From Chloroflexota bacterium (GTDB lineage: Bacteria > Chloroflexota > Limnocylindria > Limnocylindrales > CSP1-4): a stretch of 64,000 nucleotides of DNA. The notes under the pieces are model-generated. The model was given only the letters and a program-made list of their open reading frames with translations, ran no database searches and was not told the DNA's origin. Of this stretch, positions 48,401-56,830 are shown one piece after another (the stretch's first letter is position 1; every line of letters starts with the position of its first letter). Made by a program: the position numbers and the translations under genes. The stretch lies in contig JACPOS010000015.1 in assembly GCA_016191395.1 (NCBI GenBank), positions 116,474-180,473 of the forward strand, read 5' to 3'.

Positions 48401-48981
48401 CTGTCGCCGATCTCCCAGTACGGCAGGAAGCCGAAGACCTCGCGGCGCAGGCCGCTCGCGCTGACCGGTGCGCCCGCAGCGGTGTCACCCGCGCCCGAGG
48501 TGACGTACGACACGGGCGCGACACCCTTCGGCGTCCCGGCGTACCGCCGCGCGTCGAAATCCGGAGTCACGTCCGCGGGCGCCGTGTCGTCCCGTGGGTT
48601 GACGCGCATCTGGAGCCCCGTTGCGTCGCCGCTCGGGAGCGCGCGCGGGGGCTTCCCGTCCACCTGCCGGTCGTCGCCGGGACGAGGGCTGAAGGGCACG
48701 GTCACCGGGCCGCCGGCATCGAAGGCGAGCTGGTCGCCCTCGTGCTGCAGCGCCTGCTCGTAGTGGATCGACGGGGTCGCTGCGGCGGCGGCATTCGGAG
48801 CTGCCGGCTCCACCGTGGACGCCACGGCCGGTGCGGGCGCCGGCAGGACAGCGGCGGCGGCCCGATGCGGAGCGGCTGCGAGGGGCGCAAGAACGAGTGC
48901 CGCGAGCACCGCCGCGAGCCATTCGCGGCGCGCGAGGCGGGCACGGCGTGGCGGCCGCATGCGCTGGGTAGGTGGCTCCAC
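45472..48981 (-). CDS. Large secreted GH18-family glycoside hydrolase with multiple binding domains
   Basis: 1169 residues from a GTG at 48981 (an ATG seven codons later is an alternative). A signal peptide (about 18-44) is followed by an Ala/Pro-rich stretch. The GH18 barrel (about 180-530) has catalytic motif GADGINLDFEPI near residues 297-307; the DxN/DxE form is that of YaaH-like peptidoglycan or chitin hydrolases. Then follow an FN3-like domain, an SH3b domain (LIDGLRMRTSPSTGASVVTT), a FlgD-like Ig domain (VMTPNGDGDHDTLHLTWTNN), another Ig and FN3 region, and a C-terminal beta-sandwich (TYAFTGRSIAWVTTL). It likely acts on cell wall or chitin outside the cell. Confidence 0.87.
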   Translation of the reverse strand: MEPPTQRMRPPRRARLARREWLAAVLAALVLAPLAAAPHRAAAAVLPAPAPAVASTVEPAAPNAAAAATPSIHYEQALQHEGDQLAFDAGGPVTVPFSPRPGDDRQVDGKPPRALPSGDATGLQMRVNPRDDTAPADVTPDFDARRYAGTPKGVAPVSYVTSGAGDTAAGAPVSASGLRREVFGFLPYWEIGDSSTTIDYGTLSTIAYFGVGCQSSGALDRFDADGTTTTGWGGWTSSRMTSIINDAHANQTRVVLTISCFAWSSSGAARQASLLGSATARSRLAKAAAAAVRDRGADGINLDFEPIVAGYSDEFTALVRSIRSELNRAAPGYQLTFDTLGTIGNYPIVDATAPGGADAVFVMAYDYRTDSSANAGSISPLTGPRYDLNDTVNAYTAKISPSKVILGVPYYGRAWSTASNAPNAPTISGTKYGGVADPTYSQVADLVARYGRRWDPVEQAPWTAYRKETCTSTYGCVTAWRELYYDDAASLRLRYDLVNRASLRGVGIWALGYDGVRPELRQALVDKFRGVDKTPPVVGVATLAQSQRDAGFRVAWSSWDDSAIRGYDVQVSVDRGPWAAWLTGTTLTSSIYLGSDGRTYAFRIRATDVHGNTSGWYAAASSANVDPPGGITVGSFASVLIDGLRMRTSPSTGASVVTTLAAGDALLVTGGPVVAQGYLWFQVTGPVRQWSPVDPMQVGGWVAASGNGKVNVGPRRPVYATRVAAGITDMQLNGGGLRVMTPNGDGDHDTLHLTWTNNRTFDRLALRVFRIDGTLVGAVSLSGTGSGAHAYDWNGRVKGVKVPAGTYVLQLQGIDGGATYSAPSASPVNASQILLTGVIVRDASPTDVRSFTPPAPSTNATKPVWTLTFGGQISGLSASDLVRSGTATGCVVGAPVGDGTTFTITLTRCSAGTVTLGLKAGTVSDAVANSGPAVRINAATLLIDRSAPTAATPKVALLAGVSLGSTSTTADLPASLNLAGKDPGGAGIRSYDIKRSIDGGAYALFGTDVATPTVELSLTPGHSYRFQVRARDNAGNVGAWVVGPVIRPYLPQQASTGISWKGTWTNGAGTGYSGDSDRFATTAGASATYAFTGRSIAWVTTLAADHGAALVYLDGVLVATVDTYAAATSFRRVAFAKTWSVSGFHTLRIVVVGTPGRPRVDVDALEVLR

Positions 48982-49121
48982 TGGACTGCCGACGCTAGTC
49001 CCGGTGCGCCCGGCACCGCAGCCCTACGAAAGTCCCGATTTGGGTGGTACAGGTGGGTTGCGGTGTGGTTGTGTGCGGTTTCGCGGACCTCGCCGGACGG
49101 CCTCGAGCCGGCCGCAACGGG

Positions 49122-50087
49122 CTACGACCGGGGCGAGGCGCTCCCGCGCGGGGCATTCGACGCACATGGCTGGTCGGAGTCCGGCAGCGTGCCGCCGCTG
49201 GTCGGCGTGCACGGCACGTCCGTCTCGATGGGTCCGGTGATGCCACCCTCGTAGTCGGTGATGACCAGCAGGTACTCCAGCCGGTCGAGCGGTGCCGCGG
49301 GCTCCAGGAACACCGTCTGGACGACCTCGTTCGGATCGCGCTTCAGGTCCACCACCCGCCCGATGAGCAGGCCCTTCGGGTAGGGCGAGCGGATCCCGCC
49401 GCCGAGCTCGATGCCCGCGGTGAAGACCTCCTCGCCGATGGTGATGGTCGCCGCCGCGTCGACATCCTTCATCACCAGCGCGCCACCCAGCTGGCCGATG
49501 ACCTTGCCCGTGGCGGCGCTGGACAGCAGCTGCCCGATCACGGTCGAGGTGGAGTCGCTCATCAGGACGACATGCGCGAAGCTCGAGCCGACCTCCACCA
49601 CTCGCCCGGCCAGCGCGCCGCCGGAGGTGATGACGATCTGGCCAACCCGGATCCCGTCGTCCGCGCCCCGGTCGATCACGATCGCCCGCCGCGCATCCGA
49701 GGATTCGCGGGCGATCACGCTCACAGCGCGGGTCTGGTACTGGAGCCCGTTCCGGAGCTGCAGCAGCCCGGTCAGCAGCTCGTTCTCGCGCATGAGCTCC
49801 TGCGCGGCCCGGCTGCGGGCCTGGAGCGTGTCGTTCTCGGCCCTGAGCGCCGCGTTGTCCTGGCGCAGCTGGTCGATCTCGGCGATCGTCGTGGCGATCG
49901 ACCGCACGTCCCGGGCGATGCCGTTGATGGCGACCTGGACCGGCTTGAAGGCAAAGGCAACTCCGTGCTGCAGGTCGCGCACGAAGGGGTTCGAGGAGAT
50001 CGCGAGCAGCACCATCGACACCACCAGAAGCGACACGTACAGCGCGCCTTTCCGGCGGGCGGCCCGGTTGGCGAGCAGGGCGCTCAT
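49122..50087 (-). CDS. mreC: Rod-shape-determining protein MreC
   Basis: 321 residues. One N-terminal helix (about 13-32) and a coiled coil (about 65-100, QLRQDNAALRAENDTLQARS) precede the beta-barrel MreC domain (VSVIARESSDARRAIVIDRG, GLLIGRVVDLKRDPNEVVQTVFLEPAAPLDRLEYLL split by strands). It links MreB to the elongation machinery at the membrane. It lies 12 bp after mreB. The usual mreD is missing downstream; instead there are 140 bp and then the GH18 gene. Confidence 0.95.
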   Translation of the reverse strand: MSALLANRAARRKGALYVSLLVVSMVLLAISSNPFVRDLQHGVAFAFKPVQVAINGIARDVRSIATTIAEIDQLRQDNAALRAENDTLQARSRAAQELMRENELLTGLLQLRNGLQYQTRAVSVIARESSDARRAIVIDRGADDGIRVGQIVITSGGALAGRVVEVGSSFAHVVLMSDSTSTVIGQLLSSAATGKVIGQLGGALVMKDVDAAATITIGEEVFTAGIELGGGIRSPYPKGLLIGRVVDLKRDPNEVVQTVFLEPAAPLDRLEYLLVITDYEGGITGPIETDVPCTPTSGGTLPDSDQPCASNAPRGSASPRS

Positions 50088-50099
50088 CCCCCGACGCGC

Positions 50100-51152
50100 C
50101 TACCGAAGCGGTCGGGAGTAGGTCTCGGTGACCAGGACGCGCTGCAGTCGATCCAGGCCCTGGAGCACCTCGCCGGTGCCGCGGACGACGCAGGTCAGCG
50201 GGTCGTCGGCGACGTGCACGGGCATCTGGGTGGCCTCGGCCACGCGACGGTCCAGGCCGGCGAGCAGCGCGCCGCCGCCGGCGAGGACGATCCCCTGGTC
50301 CATGATGTCCGCGACGAGCTCGGGAGGCGTCTCTTCGATCGTGTCGCGGATCGTATCGACGATCTGCTGGACGGACGGCTCGATGGCCTCCCGGATCTGA
50401 TCCGCGCCCACCTCCACGCTGCGTGGCAGGCCGGTCAGCAGGTCGCGGCCGCGCAGGTTGACGCGCTGCGAGTCCCACTCCCCCGGGTACGCGGAGCCGA
50501 TGGCGATCTTGATGTCCTCCGCGGTGCGCTCGCCGAGGAACAGGTTGTACTCGCGCCGGGCGAAGTTGACGATGTCCACGTCCATCTCGTCGCCACCGAT
50601 GCGGATGCTCCGGCTGACGACGATGCCGCCGAGGCTGATGACCGCAACCTCCGTGGTCCCGCCGCCGATGTCCACGATGAGGCTGCCGGACGGCTCGCTC
50701 ACCGGGAGCCCGGCACCGATCGCGGCGGCCATCGGCTCCTCGATGAGGCGCGCCCAGCGGGCCCCCGCGTTGAGCGCGGCGTCCAGCACGGCGCGCTTCT
50801 CCACCTCGGTCACGCCCGACGGGATGCCGATGATCATGCGTGGCCGGGGCAGCAGGCCGATCCGATCGTGGACCTTGTCCACGAAGTAGCGAATCATCTG
50901 CTCCGTCACGTCGAAGTCGCTGATCACGCCGTCGCGCAGCGGGCGGATCGCGATGATGTTCGCGGGGGTCCGCCCCACCATCCGCTTGGCCTCCGCGCCG
51001 ATCGCCAGGACTCGCCTGGATTTGGCATCGATCGCCACGACCGACGGCTCGCTGATCACGATGCCGCGGTCGCGGACATGGACCAGCGTGTTGGCGGTGC
51101 CGAGGTCGATCCCGATGTCGCGGGAGAACAGGCCAAGGATGCAGTCGAGCAT
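50100..51152 (-). CDS. mreB: Rod-shape-determining protein MreB
   Basis: 350 residues, the normal length. Actin-fold motifs are all present: phosphate 1 SRDIGIDLGTANTLVHV, connect 1, phosphate 2 LIVDIGGGTTEVAVIS, and adenosine motif VLAGGGALLAGLDR. It polymerises under the membrane and guides cell-wall synthesis in rod-shaped cells. First gene of the pair with mreC; a promoter is expected in the 109 bp before it. Confidence 0.97.
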   Translation of the reverse strand: MLDCILGLFSRDIGIDLGTANTLVHVRDRGIVISEPSVVAIDAKSRRVLAIGAEAKRMVGRTPANIIAIRPLRDGVISDFDVTEQMIRYFVDKVHDRIGLLPRPRMIIGIPSGVTEVEKRAVLDAALNAGARWARLIEEPMAAAIGAGLPVSEPSGSLIVDIGGGTTEVAVISLGGIVVSRSIRIGGDEMDVDIVNFARREYNLFLGERTAEDIKIAIGSAYPGEWDSQRVNLRGRDLLTGLPRSVEVGADQIREAIEPSVQQIVDTIRDTIEETPPELVADIMDQGIVLAGGGALLAGLDRRVAEATQMPVHVADDPLTCVVRGTGEVLQGLDRLQRVLVTETYSRPLR

Positions 51153-51261
51153 GCGGAGAAGGGGTCCTCGTGCGGCCAGCCGGACGGTGCGACGCGCGGA
51201 ATGAGCGCGGGGAACGGCAGTATAGCCGTGCCTTCCCCGATGGCCGGATGTGCAGCCAGCC

Positions 51262-51657
51262 CTAGCGCCGTGCCTGGCCGGCCTGTTCCTCCTCGACGAG
51301 TCGCAACAGGCCGATCGACTCCGACAGGTGGGCGTTGAAGATTCGCCGGGCTGTGTCGAGCAGATCGAACAGCTCCAGGTCGGCGACGCGGTAGATGATC
51401 GTCGTCCCGTGGCGCTCGGTGGCGACGACGTTTCGTGCGCGCAGGACAGCGAGCTGCTGGGAGACCGAGGAGCCCGCCACGCCCGTCGCCGCCTGGAGCT
51501 GGGTGACGCTCATCGGGCCCGCGCGCAGGAGCTCGAGGATGTGGATGCGCAGCGGGTGCGCAAGTGCCTTGAAGAACTCCGCCTTGAACTGGCGCAGGCG
51601 CTCGGCTTCCTGGACGTCGGTGCTGGTGCGTGGCATCTCGAGCCCAAGGGTAGGCAT
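51262..51657 (-). CDS. ArsR/SmtB-family transcriptional regulator, cysteine-free
   Basis: 131 residues from the ATG at 51657, or 124 from an ATG at 51636. The winged HTH is clear: FKALAHPLRIHILELL, MSVTQLQAATGVAGSSVSQQ, then ERHGTTIIYRV. The protein has no Cys at all, so the classical metal- or thiol-sensing sites are absent. It is divergent from the hydrogenase operon with 49 bp between, and an inverted repeat lies in that gap, so it probably controls the operon. The layout recalls the Mycobacterium tuberculosis Rv0081 ArsR gene beside hyc/hyf-like genes, as I remember it. Confidence 0.9.
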   Translation of the reverse strand: MPTLGLEMPRTSTDVQEAERLRQFKAEFFKALAHPLRIHILELLRAGPMSVTQLQAATGVAGSSVSQQLAVLRARNVVATERHGTTIIYRVADLELFDLLDTARRIFNAHLSESIGLLRLVEEEQAGQARR

Positions 51658-51672
51658 CTGCCACTATATTCT

Positions 51673-51690
51673 GCAATCTTCAAGAATTGC
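51673..51690. promoter_or_regulatory. Inverted repeat, candidate operator of the hydrogenase regulator
   Basis: GCAAT and ATTGC are separated by 8 nt, in an A/T-rich patch between the two divergent starts. The right arm abuts the GGAGGG ribosome site of hyfB, so a bound repressor would block transcription and perhaps translation start. Binding is inferred from position only. Confidence 0.5.
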
Positions 51691-51706
51691 GGAGGGCTAG
51701 CTCGGC

Positions 51707-53713
51707 GTGCCGATTGACGCGATCCCGGCCTTGATCGCCGCGCTGCTGGCGCTGTCGTTCCTGTCCGCCGTCGCCCCGGTATCACGCTGGAACCGGCGCC
51801 CGATCGCGCTCGTTCTCGCCGCCCTCGCGTCGGTCGCTATCGCGCTGCTCGGCCTGGCTGCGCTCACGGGCGGGACGCCCGTCATGGTCGAGGCCGGCAC
51901 TGTGCTGGGGTTCGCGGTCATCCACGTTCGGTACGACCCGCTCGCCGGGCTGTTCATGATCGCCCTCGGGACCGTCGGCATGGCGTCGTCGCTCTTCGGG
52001 ATCGGCTATGAGGGGGGTGACTCCCATGGCGCGGGGCCCGATCGGACACGGGCCGCATACCCCGTCTTCCTGGCGAGCCTCGCGCTCGTCTTCGGCGCTG
52101 ACGACGCGTTCGCGTTCCTGCTCGCCTGGGAGCTGATGGCCCTGAGCTCTGCCGTCCTCGTCGTAGGGGCACGCCCCGGGCCGGAGGTCGCCCGGACCGG
52201 CTACCTCTACCTCACGCTCACCCACCTCGCGACGGCAGCCCTCGTGGTGGGCTTCGCCGTTATCGCGGCGACCGCCGGGTCGACCGACTTCGCCACGTTC
52301 GGATCAGCGGCCGCAGCGCTGCCACCCACCGCGCGGGGCGTCGTCTTCGTCCTGCTCCTGGTCGGCTTCGGCACGAAGGCGGGCGCCATTCCGCTCCACG
52401 TCTGGCTGCCGCGGGCCCACCCGGTCGCGCCCTCGCATGTCTCGGCGCTCATGTCCGGCGTGATGATCAAGGCCGGCATCTACGGGATCGTGCGCTTCGG
52501 CCTCGAAATCCTGGGGCCGGGGCCTGAGTGGTGGGGCCTGCTCGTCCTGTCGATCGGCGTCGCATCGGCGGTGCTCGGGGTGCTCTACGCCCTCATGGAG
52601 CACGACCTCAAGCGGCTTCTTGCGTTTCACAGCATCGAGAACATCGGAATCATCCTGATCGGCGTCGGCGTGGCGATGCTGGCGTACGCCGATGGCGCGC
52701 CTGCGCTCGCCGGCCTCGCGTTGACCGCCGCGCTCTTCCACACCTTCAACCACGCCCTGTTCAAGTCCGTGCTCTTCCTGGCCGCGGGATCGGTCCAGGC
52801 TGCGGCGCGGACGCGGGACCTGAACATCCTTGGCGGTTTGGCGCGGGCCATGCCGGTCACCGCCATCGCGTTCGGCATTGGTGCGGGTGCGATCAGCGGC
52901 GTGCCGCCGCTCAACGGCTTCGCGAGCGAATGGCTCACGTTCCAGGGCCTGATCGGTGCTGGCGGCACCGAGGCACTTTCGCTCCTTGCCCGCGCCGCGG
53001 CGCTCCTCGCGGTGGCGGGGCTGGCGCTGACGACCGCGCTCGCCGTCGCGTGCTTCGTCAAGGCTACGGGCATGACCTTCCTCGCGTTGCCGCGCGGGCA
53101 GGGGGCGGCCGGCGCCGGCGAGACAAGCCGTTCCATGGGTGGCGCGATGATCGGTCTCGCGGTGCTGTGCATCGCGGTCGGCGTCGGAGCAGGACCGGTC
53201 GCAGGCATGATCGCGGGCATCGCGGCCGGGCCGCTGCATCTCGGGCCGGTCGCGGCGGGCGGCATCGCCGCACCGGTCGCGGGCCTCCAGGCTGTCTATG
53301 CCGCCGCGCCGATCGCGCTGCTGCTGGCTGCGGTCGCGGGAATCGCCTGGCTGGTCGGCATTCGCCCACGGACGGTCCGGCGGGTCCCGACGTGGACGTG
53401 CGGGATCGCTCCCGAGCCCGCCTTCGAGTACACCGCCACGAGCTACGCGAAGCTCATCCGGCTGTACTTCGGGCCGATCCTGCGCCCGGCGCGCGAGGTG
53501 ACCGTCGAGATGCACGCGGGAACGCCGTTCCCCCGGACGGTCCGGTACGACGGCAGGGTGAGCCACGTCATCGACGAGCGGCTGTACGGTCCTCTGCACC
53601 GGGCTGCGGTGGGCGGCGCCCAGCTCGTCCGGCGTCTGCAGTCGGGCAGCCTGCAGCTGTACCTCGCGTACGCGGTGACGACGCTCATCGTGTTGCTCCT
53701 GGTGGCGCGCTGA
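51707..53713 (+). CDS. hyfB: Group 4 hydrogenase membrane subunit HyfB (antiporter-like)
   Basis: 668 residues from a GTG with GGAGGG at 10-nt spacing. About 15-16 membrane helices form the NuoL/MrpA-like Proton_antipo_M fold: AFAFLLAWELMALSSAVLVV (the Glu in helix 5), GFGTKAGAIPLHVWLPRAHP (Lys), and MEHDLKRLLAFHSIENIG (Lys). These charged residues line the proton or sodium path in complex I relatives. The C-terminal hydrophilic stretch before the last helix (EYTATSYAKLIRLYFGPILR) is typical of HyfB/HycC. First gene of the operon. Confidence 0.93.
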   Translation: MPIDAIPALIAALLALSFLSAVAPVSRWNRRPIALVLAALASVAIALLGLAALTGGTPVMVEAGTVLGFAVIHVRYDPLAGLFMIALGTVGMASSLFGIGYEGGDSHGAGPDRTRAAYPVFLASLALVFGADDAFAFLLAWELMALSSAVLVVGARPGPEVARTGYLYLTLTHLATAALVVGFAVIAATAGSTDFATFGSAAAALPPTARGVVFVLLLVGFGTKAGAIPLHVWLPRAHPVAPSHVSALMSGVMIKAGIYGIVRFGLEILGPGPEWWGLLVLSIGVASAVLGVLYALMEHDLKRLLAFHSIENIGIILIGVGVAMLAYADGAPALAGLALTAALFHTFNHALFKSVLFLAAGSVQAAARTRDLNILGGLARAMPVTAIAFGIGAGAISGVPPLNGFASEWLTFQGLIGAGGTEALSLLARAAALLAVAGLALTTALAVACFVKATGMTFLALPRGQGAAGAGETSRSMGGAMIGLAVLCIAVGVGAGPVAGMIAGIAAGPLHLGPVAAGGIAAPVAGLQAVYAAAPIALLLAAVAGIAWLVGIRPRTVRRVPTWTCGIAPEPAFEYTATSYAKLIRLYFGPILRPAREVTVEMHAGTPFPRTVRYDGRVSHVIDERLYGPLHRAAVGGAQLVRRLQSGSLQLYLAYAVTTLIVLLLVAR

Positions 53714-54660
53714 TGGCCGGCTCCCTCGTGCTCGGCGCACTCCAGGTGGCGGGCACGCTCCTGCTCGCCCCGTTGCTGTTCGGCGTCACGAAGCGCGTCA
53801 AGGCGCGGCTCCAGTACCGGCGAGGTCCGTCGCTGTTGCAGCCCTATCGCGACCTCGCGAAGTGGTGGCGCAAGGAATCCGTGGAGAGTGATGCGGCGAG
53901 CCCGCTCACCGCGGCCGCGCCCGCGATCGTCCTCGCCAGCGTCGTCGTTGCCACCTTCCTCGTTCCGATGGTCGGCATCGTGCCGCCACTCGACGGATGG
54001 GGCGACCTGCTCGTCGTGATCGGGCTGCTGGCCCTCGGCCGGTTCGTTCTCGCGCTGTCGGCCCTCGATGCCGGCAGCGCCTTCGGTGGCATGGGCAGCA
54101 GCCGCGAGGTCGCGATCGCCACGCTCGTGGAGCCGGCGCTGCTCCTGGCGCTCGCCGGCGCCGCGCTCGCGGCGCGCTCCACGGACCTTGGCACAATCGC
54201 TGGGGTCGGCCAGGCCGCGGGACTGTCCTGGTATACGCCGGCCTTGCTGTTGTCTGCAGCGGCCTTCGCGATCGTGGCGGTGGCGGAGACGGGGCACGAA
54301 CCCGTTGAGAACCCTGACACGCATCTCGAGCTCACGATGATCCACGAGGGCATGCTGCTCGAGGCCTCCGGTCCAAGGCTCGCGATCCTCATGTACGCAG
54401 CCGAGCTGAAGCTCGTGCTCGTCGCGGGCCTGTTCGGTGCGGCCTTCCTGCCGGTGGGGCTCGCCAGGACGGCATCCCCCGTCGAGATCCTCGTTGCGCT
54501 GGGTGCAACACTCGCGAAGGTGGCCGGCGCCGCCGTCGCGCTTGGCATCCTCGACGCCACCCTGGCCAAGATGCGGATCCTGGCGCTCCCAGGCCTCCTG
54601 ACGACGGCCTCGCTCCTCGGCGCCGTCGGGCTCGCTGTGCGCCTGTGGCTGCCGTCGTGA
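53713..54660 (+). CDS. hyfC: Group 4 hydrogenase membrane subunit HyfC (NuoH-like)
   Basis: 315 residues; its ATG shares one base with the hyfB stop (TGATG). About eight helices of the NuoH/HycD family are present, with the quinone-pocket-derived loops RLQYRRGPSLLQPYRDLAKW and HLELTMIHEGMLLEASG. It forms the hinge between the hydrophilic hydrogenase module and the ion-pumping helices. Length is close to HycD (about 307). Confidence 0.93.
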   Translation: MAGSLVLGALQVAGTLLLAPLLFGVTKRVKARLQYRRGPSLLQPYRDLAKWWRKESVESDAASPLTAAAPAIVLASVVVATFLVPMVGIVPPLDGWGDLLVVIGLLALGRFVLALSALDAGSAFGGMGSSREVAIATLVEPALLLALAGAALAARSTDLGTIAGVGQAAGLSWYTPALLLSAAAFAIVAVAETGHEPVENPDTHLELTMIHEGMLLEASGPRLAILMYAAELKLVLVAGLFGAAFLPVGLARTASPVEILVALGATLAKVAGAAVALGILDATLAKMRILALPGLLTTASLLGAVGLAVRLWLPS

Positions 54661-55322
54661 CGCTCGATCCGCAGACGGCACGAGCCGTCATCGATGCGTG
54701 CGCCGCCGCCATCGTCGTCATCGGGATCGGGATCGCCGCGACACGCTCCATCGGCCGATCGATCTGGCTCGTGGCCGCTCAGTCGATCCTGACCGGGGTC
54801 GCGGCGATCGTGGTCGGCCTCGGGACGGGTGCCTCGCACCTGCTGCTCGGAGGCCTGCTGGCGATCGCCGTGAAGGGGTTCGTCGTGCCGCTCGTGCTCG
54901 GCTCGGTCCTGCGACGGTCTCCAGTCCGGCGCGAGCGGCATCTCCTTCTCGGGCGGCAGGCGTCGATCGTCGCGGCGGTCGCGATCGTGTTCATCGCGGC
55001 CACGGCCGTGACCGGAGCGATCCCGGGCACGAGCGTCGCCGCAAGCCGCGCCCTGCCGGCGGCGACTGCCGAGGTCCTTACCGGCCTGCTCATCGTGATG
55101 ACGCGACGCAAGGCGCTGTCGCTCGTCGTCGGGCTGCTGATCTTCGAGAACGGGATCGCGCTGGTCGCGTTCTCGCTGACATATGGGATGCCGTTCGTGG
55201 TCGAGCTCGGGGTGCTGTTCGACGTCCTGATCGCCGTCGTCGTGGCGTGGGTCTACGCAGGTCGGATGCTTGACGTCCTCGGCAGCACGTCGACAGACAG
55301 GCTCAGGAATCTGCGCGGATGA
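54657..55322 (+). CDS. hyfE: Group 4 hydrogenase membrane subunit HyfE
   Basis: 221 residues from a GTG overlapping the hyfC stop (GTGA); a GTG at 54645 would add four residues. About seven helices, with the NuoK-like pair and the conserved RRKALSLVVGLLIFENGIAL, which carries the membrane Glu of this subunit. Length and position between hyfC and hyfF match HyfE (216 in E. coli). It belongs to the ion-translocating arm. Confidence 0.9.
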   Translation: MTLDPQTARAVIDACAAAIVVIGIGIAATRSIGRSIWLVAAQSILTGVAAIVVGLGTGASHLLLGGLLAIAVKGFVVPLVLGSVLRRSPVRRERHLLLGRQASIVAAVAIVFIAATAVTGAIPGTSVAASRALPAATAEVLTGLLIVMTRRKALSLVVGLLIFENGIALVAFSLTYGMPFVVELGVLFDVLIAVVVAWVYAGRMLDVLGSTSTDRLRNLRG

Positions 55323-56830
55323 CCGAACTGCTCGTGTTCCTCACCATCGGTGTCCCGACGCTTGCCGCCGCCGGCGCCTGGTTCGCGGATGACCGGCGCG
55401 CCGGAGCCCTTGCGCTCGTCGGGTTCGGCATGAGCACCGTCGGAGGCCTCGTCCTCGCCGGGCTCGTATTCGCCGGAGGTACGGCGCACGCCTTCGGCGG
55501 ACTGGTCGTCGTGGATGCGCTCGGGGCCTGGGTCATGGCCCTCGTCCTCGTCGTCGCCGCCATCGCAGGGGCTGGCTCGCTCGGCCATCTTGCCCACGAA
55601 CGGGCAGCCGGAACGCTGCGGCCTCGAGACGTGGGCCGCTACTACGCGCTCCTGCTGCTGTTCGCGGCCGGTCTCGCGGCCGTGCCCCTGCTCGACAACC
55701 TCGGCCTGATCTGGGTGTCGATCGAGGCGACGACGATCGTGTCGGCGCTGCTGGTCGGCTTCGCGAGAACCCCGGCCGCGATCGAGGCCGCCTGGAAGTA
55801 CCTCATCCTGGGGTCGATAGGGATCGGCTTCGCGCTGCTCGGCACGCTGCTCCTGTATGCCTCCAGCGTCGGCGTTCTCGGCGAGACGAGCGACGCCCTC
55901 GACTGGACACGCATCGTCGGAGTCGCACCGCGACTCGACTCGAGCCTGGTCCGGCTCGCGTTCCTGTTCGCGCTTGCCGGCTATGGCACCAAGGCCGGGC
56001 TCGTACCGTTCCACACCTGGCTACCCGACGCCCACAGCGAGGCGCCGAGCCCCGTCTCCGCCCTCCTGTCGGGCGCCGCGCTCGCCGTCGCCGTGTACGC
56101 GCTGGCGCGGTTTCACCTCGTGACCCAAGCCGCCCTCGGCCCGGCGTTCTCCGCGACGCTCCTCGTCGCCTTCGGGCTGATCAGCCTGGCCGTGGCACTG
56201 CCGTTCCTCGTCGCACAGGGCGACCTCAAGCGTCTGCTTGCGTACTCATCGATCGAACATATGGGGCTCGCCACGCTGGCCCTCGGCTTTGGCGGCCACC
56301 TGGCGCTCGTTGGCTTCGCGCTCCACCTCGGAAGCCACGCCCTCGCCAAGTCGACCGGCTTCCTCGCCGCGGGCGCGCTCGTCGCGGGGCGCGGCAGCCG
56401 CCGGATCGGCCGGCTGGCCGGCAGCCTCGCGTGGTCGCCCTCAAATGGGCGCGCGCTCCTGGTTGCGGCACTCGTGCTCGCCGGCCTCCCGCCGTCGGGC
56501 GTGTTCGCGGCCGAGATCGCGATCCTCCTCGGTGGCGTACGGACCGGGTGGGGGATCGCTGCGGGCATCGCCGCAGCCATGCTCGCGCTCGCGGTCGCGG
56601 CAGTCCTGTTCCACGCGATGCGCGTGTCGGTTGCGAGTCCGCGAGCATCGACCCAGGTCGCACCAGGCCCAGCAGGAGGGCCTGTCAGCGGCCGGGGCTC
56701 GACGCGGACGAGAGCTGGGCTGCTGGCGATCCCACTGGCCGCGGTCGTTGCCATTGGCCTATGGACGCCGGCACCCCTCATGGCCGCGCTCGAGCAGGTC
56801 GCGGTGATCCTGGGCGGCGGCCGTGGCTGA
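55319..56830 (+). CDS. hyfF: Group 4 hydrogenase membrane subunit HyfF (antiporter-like)
   Basis: 503 residues, ATG overlapping the hyfE stop (ATGA). About 14 helices of the NuoN/MrpD-like family: LGLIWVSIEATTIVSALLVG, GYGTKAGLVPFHTWLPDAHS and QGDLKRLLAYSSIEHMGLAT keep the Glu and Lys residues of the channel. It is the second antiporter-like subunit; HyfD, the third one in E. coli hydrogenase-4, is absent from this operon. Overlaps hyfG by 8 bp. Confidence 0.92.
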   Translation: MTELLVFLTIGVPTLAAAGAWFADDRRAGALALVGFGMSTVGGLVLAGLVFAGGTAHAFGGLVVVDALGAWVMALVLVVAAIAGAGSLGHLAHERAAGTLRPRDVGRYYALLLLFAAGLAAVPLLDNLGLIWVSIEATTIVSALLVGFARTPAAIEAAWKYLILGSIGIGFALLGTLLLYASSVGVLGETSDALDWTRIVGVAPRLDSSLVRLAFLFALAGYGTKAGLVPFHTWLPDAHSEAPSPVSALLSGAALAVAVYALARFHLVTQAALGPAFSATLLVAFGLISLAVALPFLVAQGDLKRLLAYSSIEHMGLATLALGFGGHLALVGFALHLGSHALAKSTGFLAAGALVAGRGSRRIGRLAGSLAWSPSNGRALLVAALVLAGLPPSGVFAAEIAILLGGVRTGWGIAAGIAAAMLALAVAAVLFHAMRVSVASPRASTQVAPGPAGGPVSGRGSTRTRAGLLAIPLAAVVAIGLWTPAPLMAALEQVAVILGGGRG

